Positions 1 to 9,930 of a stretch of 64,000 nucleotides of DNA are shown here, one piece after another; within the stretch, counting starts at the first letter, position 1; each line of letters starts with the position of its first letter. This stretch comes from Plutella xylostella (taxonomy: Eukaryota > Arthropoda > Insecta > Lepidoptera > Plutellidae). The stretch covers positions 8,935,501 through 8,999,500 of the forward strand of contig NC_063984.1 in the NCBI RefSeq assembly GCF_932276165.1. The letters are read 5' to 3'. The notes under the pieces were generated by a model, which searched no databases, had not been told where the DNA came from, and was given only the letters and a program-made list of their open reading frames with translations. Both the position numbers and the translations under genes were made by a program.

Positions 1-1276
1 CCTTAGGCGTGCGAATATTCGCGTTAGACGGACGAATTTTGTTAATAAATAAACGCGGCTCCTGCCGTCCGGCGGGCCTCAAACAAATTGTAAAAAACTT
101 CGCATCGCGCGAGCACCGCGGCCGCGTGACGGGTACAAATCATTATTCGATAGGCGCCGCAGTCAAAGGAATTTTTAATAATGTTTACTAACTGAGATTC
201 GGCCACTCGCTTCACGTCCAATTGTCGCTGCCCGCATTGTTGCAAGCGGGAAATCAAAAACTGCACCATGCTTACTATAGAGAATAAAATTAAATATGCA
301 CAGATATGTTTGGGGTTAATTTTTTGTGACTTTTACCTGAAGCTAGGATTAAGAGATGGAAATATCACAGCTGACTGTGTACCAAATGTTACAGGCAACA
401 GCTTACATGCTTTATTTTGTATTCTGTTTGTTGTCAACAGTTATTGTAACACTACGACAAAGAACGTAAAGTCATGTACTGGATATAAATATTACCATAC
501 CAAGGATCCATCGAAGTAAATGTATGCATCTACAATTATTTTAGGATTTGATTGATATGTTTATTTAGAGACTTGATGAATAAAATACTTTTATGTCTCG
601 TTCATAGATCAATTACCACCTCTTAAATTTACTACAAAAAGGCAGCAAGAAAAAAAAAACTTTCACCACCTGTCAGTTAGTTCAAAATTTTAAATACGTT
701 TCAAATTAAATTCATTTCATTAAAAGGTAATATCAGATAATGTTAAAAATCAACATCTTAGACTAATTGACCATAGAACGTAAGCTCCAACGGCAACGCC
801 GTAACGCTTATTGCTTAGCATAGAGTCTATTTCCGCGTAATAACGGCAAGTCCCAATAATCGAGTGCTTGACGCCAATCAAATGATGCCAATTAGGGGAA
901 ACTGTTTATGAGAGCGGTTTCGCCTGGTACTGGCGTTGGGACCAATGTTGGCGTGTTGGGTTATTGGGCCAGAGGTCCTGAATTGTTTAGCAAATTTCAA
1001 ATTGGTAATCTTGCCATATTCTGAGTATTCTGACTCGCCTACAGTTAGAAACCGTTACTGAAAAACCTTAATTCTTATTTTTTAGCAATTCGCAATCGAT
1101 CCTCAGATGTTATTATGTAGGTATTTTTAACGACACGTAGCGAGCTTGAATACATTTCTTTGATATTTTAAACAATTCAAAAATATATTAAAATGTAATT
1201 ATGTACATATTACATTGCATGTTTTTACATAGGCAATAATGAAATCGCTTTTTAAAGACTATTGTAACTAGTAATT
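1..1276. other. Non-coding sequence, no gene seen
   Basis: AT-rich sequence with only short chance reading frames (the longest, 268-519, has no recognisable domain and an ordinary AT-rich composition). I see no splice-flanked coding block or repeat that I can name. Confidence 0.5.
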
Positions 1277-1396
1277 AATGGAGTCTAACAACCGACCCAA
1301 ACATTTGGTCCAACACTGGTGGCAAGAGGGCCTACAAATGGACTCAAACAACCGACCCAAACATTTGGTCCCACACTGGTGGCTGTAGCGCCTACA
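1277..1396. repeat. 60-bp tandem duplication, two copies
   Basis: Two adjacent 60-bp units (1277-1336 and 1337-1396) share the block ACCGACCCAAACATTTGGTC and the following ACACTGGTGGC, and differ at scattered positions. Both are open in one frame, so this could be a remnant of a repetitive coding segment of a mobile element, but no family is recognised. Confidence 0.75.
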
Positions 1397-1724
1397 CCAA
1401 GGGGTGTAAAGTTCCGTCCCGCATCTTAATTAACCTCATGTGTGAACCCGCCATTATTGCCGCGCCCCTGCTTGTGCTATAAGTTTTACCAACTCTATAT
1501 TAATAGCTAAATTGGATATCTATTAGCTGGTTGGCGTATTGGTGCTTTTAGCTTAGATTAATATGAACGAGCTACGAAACCATTAAATCCGTAGCTGTAT
1601 CACGGATAATTTTGGGATAGAAATTATATGATATCATGATAAAATCCAAAACTTTTCAGATATGATATACATATCCAAATATTAGTCACAGTCGACAACT
1701 AATCCATGCTGCATGCTACCCCGG

Positions 1725-1752
1725 GCCGTACTGTTGAAGTCAACAGTACGGC
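1725..1752. other. Perfect 13-bp inverted repeat (hairpin)
   Basis: GCCGTACTGTTGA at 1725-1737 is followed by a 2-base spacer and its exact reverse complement at 1740-1752. It lies in otherwise AT-rich DNA about 80 bases before an open reading frame. Function unknown. Confidence 0.7.
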
Positions 1753-1833
1753 TCGACAAAAAACAAATGAACAAAACCTGTCATTCCATCGCTACCTTTA
1801 ATACAACGAGACAGAGTCGCGGTTAGCGCAGCA

Positions 1834-2174
1834 ATGCTACGAAACGTTCAATTTCCTGCAGTGACCCCCCGATTGAGTCCAGGCAGACGTCCATCTATTT
1901 CGGAACTTTCTAATAGTTCATCAACAAATTCATTATGTCGTAAAAGCGCTGGCACAAGACCGAAATATCGCGGGGGCCGTAAACCGGCTCGTAAAGACGT
2001 TTGTTTACTAATGCGAGCGGCAGGTGGGGCGAGGAAACGTGATGGATCTACGTCTTCACACTTATTCTGTCCTTCGGACCGGACATGGGCATTTAAAACA
2101 TATTGTAATATTTTTTTTCTAACTTTTCTTGAGACATATGTACCTAAGACATAATTATAAACACGTATCATCAA
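1834..2174. other. Region open on both strands, coding status unresolved
   Basis: An ATG-started frame of 106 codons (1834-2154, +) and a 108-codon frame on the other strand (1848-2174) overlap almost completely. The plus-strand translation begins with a Ser/Arg-rich stretch (TPRLSPGRRPSISELSNSSS) that looks protein-like. No domain is recognised, the 3' third becomes AT-rich and hydrophobic, and no clear splice donor was identified. It may be a first exon, a mobile-element remnant or chance. I favour no assignment. Confidence 0.2.
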
Positions 2175-3970
2175 GTCAAAACCGAAATACGTTTAATCCG
2201 AAATATAAATCTATCTTAACCGGTATTAAATTATTGAAGAGGCACAATATAATCTATGTAGGTAACCATTAAAATAATCCTATTCAAATCGACTATATGC
2301 AAAATGCAAACATTGCTATCTTTTTTTTCTTTTCACCGGTGACAAAAAAGCGATCGATTCTCAAAACGACGAGCTCCCTAAGCATCAAATCCTTTACTCG
2401 AATTCAAATAAAGAAGCCGGCAAAGAAGTGCCGAACCTCGCGAGTGATAGTGTAGAGATCGTTAATAAGACGGGCGAAGTTGCCGCGGCTCTAAATTGCC
2501 TCCTCCACAGGTCGCAACTTTTAATGAGGCGAAATTCTCTCCCGGTCTCGTTATTCGGCGTCGACGTCTCCCGAACGCAACCTGTTCGTTAACGCAAAAA
2601 CGGGACACGCTAACGCGCGATTAGAATACGCCCCCGACACTAGGGCGCACTAAAAACTTGAGCCTTCGAATGCAATAGGCTAGTTATTGACGGGTCCTTT
2701 GTAAGTTTGGACTTGTCGAAGATTTCCTTTGCTTACATGGAATTTAATAAAGTATAGTTGCGTCCAAATGATTAGTAGGCGTAGTGGAACAATATTTACC
2801 TAGTTAGTGTTAGCATGAGTATTTAAAATCTTCACCCACAACAAGGATAGTCTAAAATTACAGCAGGCAACCGAGATGAACAACGCACGTATATTTAGCT
2901 ATAAAATCGGAAGTGAGATCATTAAAGCGCGCCGCTGCACCCCTAAAACCGCGCGTTCTATCGATGTTTTCTCATTGGTGTTGTTGTCACATTAGCGAAT
3001 ACCTCCGTCTGTCTGTCGATACGTTAATGATGTCGCCGACGTCTATTAGCCGCTGAAAAAACGCTACGTTTCGTTCCAAAGACAACGACAGTCGCGGGCC
3101 GAAAGATCAGTGGCGTGATACGGCTAAGATAACTTTTTGCCGCAAAACCAGCGAAGACCGTTTGAAATTTACTCTTGTATTAAGGAAGATCTTGTTCTGG
3201 TTTAATTGCAAAAAAAAATTGTATGAATCATAATTCTTGTCTAGATACGAGAACGTGACGCATGTTTGGATAAAAAACCATAACGACTTTTAAAGTAGGT
3301 ATGTAGGTATATTATTTTAGCGTTGGCAGTACCAAATCACAGCAATGATCCCATAATTATTAATGTATCCCGTTATTTAGGCAATAATTCTCTATCATAC
3401 AAAGATCACGACTTCGATTATCGGAATCACATCGAAGGGAACAAGTTGCAACATAAATAATCAGTCTATCTGCGGCCCGTAATGAGGCTGTAAACAACAC
3501 TGCCTAATTAAACTCCTTAATCGCAAAACTCAAACGGTTTTAAAACGAAAAACCTTCGCAATTTTCAGGACGACCGCGTAAATAGCCGTTAGTTATATCG
3601 ATGCTGCCGATCGAGGTTCATTACCTCCCCCCGCCTAATTAGAACCCCTCCCCTCCCGCACCCGGGATTGTTTTCTAATAATTCCTTTATTATGTGCAGG
3701 TTGAACCCCTAATTACCTTTGTTGGGTATGAACCGTTCCCGCTAATGATGTGCGTATGACTGTGGGTAGAGGGCGCCACTCGTACAACTTAATAAATCAC
3801 CGCAACACGTAACATGTGCACCTACGAGCGACCTACACGTATAGCACCTGCACGAAAATAAGTATGACGTAAAGTACCTACAACGTCCAATAAGGGTTGA
3901 GGTTGTGGGAATGGGAATGGTTTATATTCGTAGTTCCGTTTGTTTCAGTGCATTTGTAGTACAGAAGCGC
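2175..3970. other. Non-coding sequence with a GC-richer patch
   Basis: No reading frame of note. The stretch 2390-2660 is GC-richer than its surroundings, and 3600-3730 holds C-rich tracts with CTAATTAG-type homeodomain motifs. Such blocks are typical of intronic regulatory DNA, but nothing specific can be assigned. Confidence 0.4.
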
Positions 3971-4089
3971 TAGCACGCGGCGCATTTAAGACGTGACAAA
4001 AGTTTTGCATCGTGCTCACTCACATCACCCAGCCTTAAGAGCGAGCGCGACGGAGAAACTTTGTCACGTCTTAATAGCGCCCCGTGCTA
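3971..4089. mobile_element. Foldback MITE, about 119 bp
   Basis: The left arm begins TAGCACGCGGCGCATTTAAG and the right arm, read in reverse complement, begins TAGCACGGGGCGCTATTAAG. Both continue through ACGTGACAAA. The arms are about 37 bp around a short GC-rich centre. No transposase is encoded, and the target duplication was not resolved because the outer few bases have diverged. It is probably a non-autonomous DNA transposon. Confidence 0.7.
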
Positions 4090-5060
4090 CAGGGCCTGGT
4101 AATATTAATAGATAAAATGTATTAAAATAAAATAATTACTTACGTAACTTAAATTACGGCACATTTAAGAAAAAATATTAGAACTGACGGATTGAAGCAG
4201 TTAAAATCTCGCAAAAATTATCCGCACATTAATTTTGCGAATCAAGTGAAGTTTACATCGTTTTAATTTGACGTGAAATTCGTCCAGCGCCCGCGGCCGG
4301 GTCGTGCCGCGCTCGAGATTTATATCACTCTCCTTGTTACACAGATCTACTTGCTAATTATTATTACATTACCTTCAGAATGTCCCCGAACTTAAGCCCA
4401 TTCTATTTTAGTGTAACAGTCGCATTTTATTCAACTAACTTACGTCACTTAATTAGTTCAACAACCTCAAACGTCCCAATGCTAAACATTCATAGCTATA
4501 AATAACATACACACATAAAATTAAACGTTATTATGTTCATAAATACTTCGAACATCCTTCGTAGTAAGTAAAATAATACAAAATACGAATAATAATAGTA
4601 GACGTTTTATGTGAGGTGCACGTTACGCCGGGGGGTTATTCCAATTACCAATTCGCTGCGGAAGAAATTCAGAATAGCCCCTTTTCCTTGCACGCACAAT
4701 GCACCTGTACCCATACAAGCACACTTTTCACCTCAAACAAACCCTATCACACTCTATATAGAGGTCAATTTAGCTGAAACAACACTAGTAATTAGCTTTG
4801 CAAATAGACAGTTATAATTTTGCATGTTTGTTCAACTGTTGGCGTATGAGAATAAGGGTGATAGTTAAATGGGCTTTACATTTGTGTTTGAGAGATGTGG
4901 TTAGGTGCATCCGGTCCATAGAGTACTTATACAATTAGCCGTGATCCGTAAAATGATTTGTAGTTTTTGCATTTTGATTGGTACTTACTTAGTATAATGT
5001 ATGCTTACTTACCGCTGTTTTGTCTTGATTCATACATCCTGAAACAACTGAAACTCTAAG
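4090..5060. other. Non-coding sequence, no gene seen
   Basis: AT-rich, with a single 68-codon chance frame at 4611-4817. Nothing recognisable. Confidence 0.45.
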
Positions 5061-5069
5061 TATAGTGAT

Positions 5070-5163
5070 TGGATGCGGAAAGCTAAAAATCGCATCCAGT
5101 GGCGTGCTTTGGGAGAGGCCTACGTCCAGCAGTGGACTGCTATAGGCTGATGATGATGATAAC
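5070..5163 (+). mobile_element. RTE-clade retroposon 3' fragment with GAT-repeat tail
   Basis: Bases 5070-5150 translate in one frame to the extreme C-terminus of an RTE-type ORF2 (WMRKAKNR, then WRALGEAYVQQWTAIG and a stop). They are followed directly by a (TGA/GAT)n tail, as is usual for RTE elements, which have almost no 3' UTR. A 9-bp target duplication with one mismatch flanks it: TATAGTGAT at 5061-5069 and TATAGTAAT at 5164-5172. Only about 26 codons of the parent element remain. The first bases form a small stem (GGATGCG with CGCATCC). A second copy at 50102 starts at the same nucleotide. Confidence 0.85.
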
Positions 5164-5172
5164 TATAGTAAT

Positions 5173-6759
5173 GATGACAGATCCATCTCCATTTTTCACC
5201 TGTCAGAAATACTTGAAAGTAAATGTTTAGTTTTCCAGTTTTCAGTGCTCAAGTGAGTCCTGATCAAGTGAGTGATCCTCAATGAAGAATGAAGTGCTCT
5301 AGCATCCCTATCTGCCGCATCTCCTGCTAACGAGACGTGACATGCCATTCAATTTGAGACCCTAACACTTCACATTATGTTCTGAATTGTTACGGCCAAC
5401 TGTAAATCAGGCGTGTCTATGCAAGGGAATTTAGGTTTTAACCGAGTAGCGAAAAGAAAGGTTTTAGGTCGTAGGACGCGTCTGTCGCAAGACGCGTGAT
5501 AGGATCTGCGCAGACGCAGATCGGCACCTATTTATTTATTTATTTAATCAGCTGAGCGACGGACAATGTGCCATTGTAAGGCTGATTTATTGTCCCCCGG
5601 CTGATCTATAATGGTACGCCATCGCGGTTTCGTAAACAGATAAGGCGGCCTGTAAATTAATTGAGTGGTATTTAAAGTGGTACAATAAAAGCTTTGTGTA
5701 AATGCCAGTGATTTTATAGGTGCTTACCTATTTTGTTTGGCTATTTTTATACAATTAAATATTTTATTTTAAGTTCTGTTTGGAATTTATGCAATATATT
5801 TAATTGTTTATTTTGCATTAGAAAGATAATACCTAGTATTATCCATATGTACCAATATTATCTACTAACGCACCATCAGCATTTACTTAATTATGAAATA
5901 TTTGTAATTACAGATAATTAATTTAAATAACGAACGAGTTCTAAATTACTGGTTGCAAATATACTACCTCTTACGAAATAAAAACAAAACTAATTTATAT
6001 TTAGCACAGACAAACAGGTTCAGCTAATTAGTAGGAAATGCGTTTGATGGCCAATCGTATAGGTACAGTTGGTGTCAAAATGTTTAATTAAAAAGATTGA
6101 TGCTTACAGTCCGGGAGCAGAAGTACAGTCAAGTTGAAAACTTATCTAATTAGTTAGTGGTGGGACCCACGCGGATATAGGGCTGCCAAAAATTTACTGT
6201 TTGCTGTAGGTACTAGCTGTAGGTTAAAATTAAAAACACCAAGCATTTTATAAATTAATTTGATAAACATACAATACTAACAAAAAATAAAAATACAAAA
6301 AAGTGCATCTCTTTTACAAGTGGGACCAATATTCATACAACATTATTCATTAAGGCAAAGTGGACACTTTGTCGTTCTAAATATCTATAATATTATGATA
6401 ATAACTAAAAATGATCTCTTTAATATGACATTAATTTAAAACCTCACCAAAATATCGTTAATGTATTCATAAAGTTGTTCCCAATCGAATTATTTAAGTG
6501 AATTAGCATTTTAATTTTTCACTTAATTAAAAGAGAATATTCTTAGTAGGTATTAGTATAGTTGGGAGGCGGGGTTAAGATGAATGATTTTATTACTATG
6601 TCCATTGGACATAGATTAAATTAAAAATTGTTGACCTATCTAACCTTCTGTAATATTTTTGTTAAATTATGTTTAGCAAAATATAGACATCTCTACATAC
6701 ACTATCAATATATATTATTTAAAAATTTGAAATGCGAAGTGGCAGCCCTACGCGGCGGG
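5173..6759. other. Non-coding sequence, no gene seen
   Basis: AT-rich. It includes a short hairpin-forming GC segment around 5465-5530 (ATCTGCG with CGCAGAT) and a run of ATTT units near 5530. No coding region is recognised. Confidence 0.45.
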
Positions 6760-6767
6760 GTGGCAGG

Positions 6768-7266
6768 TAGGGCATGCAATACCGGAACTATTTTCAATAC
6801 CGGTATTGAGTTCCGGTATTGCAACTCAATACCGGGATCCCGGTATTAATACCGGTATTAGATTTCCTTGTAATAAATGGCATATATTGTGATTAAAGGT
6901 CGTATAGGTCAAAACAAAACGAGAAGAATCAATGAAATTCAGTTTTTTGTAATAGATTTTTACGAGAAATGAGTATTAGAGTTTAAATTTTACAATAAAT
7001 TATTATTTTTACATCCAGTGTCCGTTTACGCATGGGCAGCAGTAGTATCAAACGGCCGAAAACTGCATCAAACGGTTGGAAACAAGTGCGCTTTCACAGT
7101 ACATAGGAATACTATATCTTAATCGCTTTATTATAGCCTAAAAAAGTCCAATTCCGGTATTACTTCAATACCGGTATTAACTTTCAATACCGGTATTGAA
7201 AAAAGCGTGAATTTTGTCCCTGATACCGGTATTACGAATACCGGTATTGCGGTATTGCATGCCCTA
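6768..7266. mobile_element. hAT-type non-autonomous element with palindromic subterminal repeats
   Basis: The 499-bp element starts TAGGGCATGCAATACCGG and ends with the reverse complement of TAGGGCATGCAATACCGC. It is flanked by a perfect 8-bp target duplication GTGGCAGG (6760-6767 and 7267-7274). An 8-bp duplication and a TAGGG-type terminus are hallmarks of the hAT superfamily. Both ends are packed with the 12-bp palindrome AATACCGGTATT: five exact copies (two left, three right) plus several half-sites or variants, probably transposase-binding repeats. The 6880-7140 interior is AT-rich and has no transposase frame. Confidence 0.88.
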
Positions 7267-7274
7267 GTGGCAGG

Positions 7275-9683
7275 TGAGGCGGCGGGAGGGGGCGAGGGCA
7301 ATTAGCGGTGATAGTCGATTAGCTCGTACGAGTTGCAGCTTTTGACGAATGCTCTGCGCTATTTCATACTATTGCTTGTGATTGTACTTGTGTGGCCGTC
7401 CCAGGTTACTTTTAAGGGGGCTGTTGCGATACGACAAGTAATGAATGAATTGTATGGCTATGGGCTATTACGTGTAATGTTAATTGATTAATTAGTGTGC
7501 ATTCATATTTTTGCTACATTGTATTTTTTATTTTAATTTTATTCTTGTTTTTTTGTCCTAGTGAGGAGAGCATGAAAAAAATGTTCAAATACCTAAATAT
7601 TAAATAGTATAACGATTTCCAACATCCTTGCTAGCTATCAGTAATTATCCAAATATTGTTAGCTACGACAACGAATACTTTCGCAAAGGCGTTGGTTTCC
7701 TCCGAACAATGGTGGCTGTTAGGAGACGCGGCGGCGCCGTGTATCGCCTGCCGCGTGTATCATGTTGGCACATCGTTAGCAAGTCTCGTTAGCTAGCGCT
7801 GACAGTCAAGGAATTCGCTAATGATGACATATACGCGTCTAGACCCAGCCTTCGATCAGGGAACATCGACGCGCCGAAATGCAACGTATCACAGTGCAAC
7901 AAGCCTTACGCGTGGTTGTGGTGTTGTTAGCCTATGCATGATTTTTTGCTCGCAGTGTCTAAGGTTGATTTAAGATATGCATGCTATCTTCATGTTCTCA
8001 ACTCGAGGATTTAGAGGATGTTGTACATGAGAACAACACGGCCGAGGTGGCCAGTAAAAATTAAGACAACAAATGAACAAAAGCAATCTCATATTCAAAT
8101 TGACATAGTAAAACAACAGGCCCCGACCAAGTTCCGTAAACTCGTTGCAAACTTCCACCCTACACACTCTATTGGCGATTTTTAATTAAATCCCGAGCAG
8201 AGCGGAGCGAGGCAACGTAACACCATCAATTCATTATCCTAAACTCCGGCCCGATTGTTCCTCGCTCGCTACTTACGCAAACTTTCATTTTAATCAAGCG
8301 TTTAATTAAAAATTATCTGAGAAAAACAAAATAAGCCCGTTAGGGCGGTCTGAAACTAATTAAGGCCCGCGATGGGCCGGCCGGGCCTGCGGGGGGGGGG
8401 GGGGGGGGGGGGGGGGGCGGCCTTAATTAAACCCCTTGTAGTGCTATAGTGTTCAACGCTTAACTAAATTGATATGGACACACGCAACGAGCGGATAATT
8501 TAGAGCTCACTTCCGTTTGTGCAACGCTCATACATCACCGGGTCGCACCACCAGCTCTGCGCCGCAGTGAGGAATCCTGGCCCTCCATTTCCTTAGTGCT
8601 TATGAACACGCATCAGTTGGGTCACTAAGATTCATGGTAGACCCATCACTGAAGGTGTACCTACTTCCGCCATGCTTCCTCGTTAAGAACGTCCAAACAT
8701 AGATATAATTAATTTTATTTACATCTCTATTTAAAAGACATTTTTTGTTACTCTTTAAAAAAAAACATGTTTATTTATACATGTTTTGGCCCATATTTTT
8801 TTTCGTTGTGATTTTTTTATACGGATTAAAGTACAGTTTATTACTCTTGTATGTAAACAAGGAAAGTTTGTTTCCCGCTAAGTAGTTTTAATAAGTACAG
8901 TTCCTCGAGCAACCTCTTTGATCCCCAAACTTTTTGATTAAAATCAGGCTTATAATCAAATCATCTTGCCTTTTATAACTGTAATTATTTTCTTATTGAA
9001 TTCATTAAAAAAATATATGAGAGCCTAAAATAAAGTTCGGCATCTATGTATTATATAATTATGTTTTGTATCCCTTTTACACATTATATCGATTATGACA
9101 AGCATTTTATCTCTCTTATGAATTTCCCTACGATAATATGATCCGTTAACTATATTAAAAATGTACCTACATGTACTTAGTTAGTGTATTTCTAAAAATA
9201 TATATTTTTTTATCTTAAATCCTGTTAAAACCGTCAAATACAATATTTGAGTCATCATCATTTCCATTAAATAAATTAAAATCTATTGATGCCTTATTCC
9301 ATTAAATTATATCAAAGCCTGCCCTAAAACTTTATACTTTCGACATATCCTGCGAGTAAATTAGAAACTAAAATGTGTCGAGATGGCAATCTTGCTTCAA
9401 ACTCGTTTGATATAACTTCACATAACTCTAAAGTATTAGAAAACCCTTCGAAGTTGATTAAAGTAACAAAATACACGCTCGGATTACGAACCGACATGTG
9501 AGACTGCCCTTAACTTATGTTCGCTAAATATATGTGCGTAAAATTTTGACTTAGATGTTGGAAGAAATTGCTTTTTGGCAATAAGCCCGCCATTGTATGC
9601 TCTTACTGTGTTTATCAATTATTATGTTTCTGTGTACAATAAAGTGTTAAAATAAATAAATGATATCAAGACTTCTTAAGAGA
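7275..9683. other. Non-coding sequence, no gene seen
   Basis: AT-rich with a CpG-richer patch at 7700-7870. It contains the poly-G run listed separately. No coding or RNA gene is recognised. Confidence 0.45.
8391..8417 (+). repeat. Uninterrupted run of 27 G
   Basis: A (G)27 tract lies between TAATTAAGGCCC-type sequence on the left and GGCCTTAATTAA on the right, so the flanks are themselves nearly inverted. Such a tract can form G-quadruplexes, and its length is error-prone in sequencing, so the true number is uncertain. Confidence 0.95.
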
Positions 9684-9688
9684 CATAT

Positions 9689-9811
9689 TATTAAAACAAC
9701 TTGGTGGTATTCAGACAAGAGAGTTTTTTTATTAATGCACAGTAGCACACAGAGTACACACACAGAGTATATTTTGTTACACAGAACTAACTATTAATCC
9801 TCAGAACAACA
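9689..9811 (-). repeat. 3' LTR of the copia element
   Basis: A 123-bp direct repeat of 13841-13963 without a visible difference. In the element's sense it is the downstream LTR, and CATAT lies just outside. Confidence 0.95.
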
Positions 9812-9820
9812 CCCCCACTT
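9812..9820 (-). promoter_or_regulatory. Polypurine tract of the copia element
   Basis: Read on the minus strand this is AAGTGGGGG immediately before the 3' LTR, the normal position for the primer of plus-strand DNA synthesis. Confidence 0.8.
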
Positions 9821-9930
9821 AACAAAATAACCATACAGTATATACATAGCAAAACTCAAGTACTTATGTAGGTAGGTAATTAACTAAAAAAACAAATTTC
9901 TATATATTATGCTACTACATACAAACTTAA

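Noticed and set aside
3767..3776. TAGAGGGCGC as a CTCF site (also at 26367-26376)
   Set aside because: A ten-base degenerate core is expected a few times by chance in this length; only the 14-base match at 23086 was kept.
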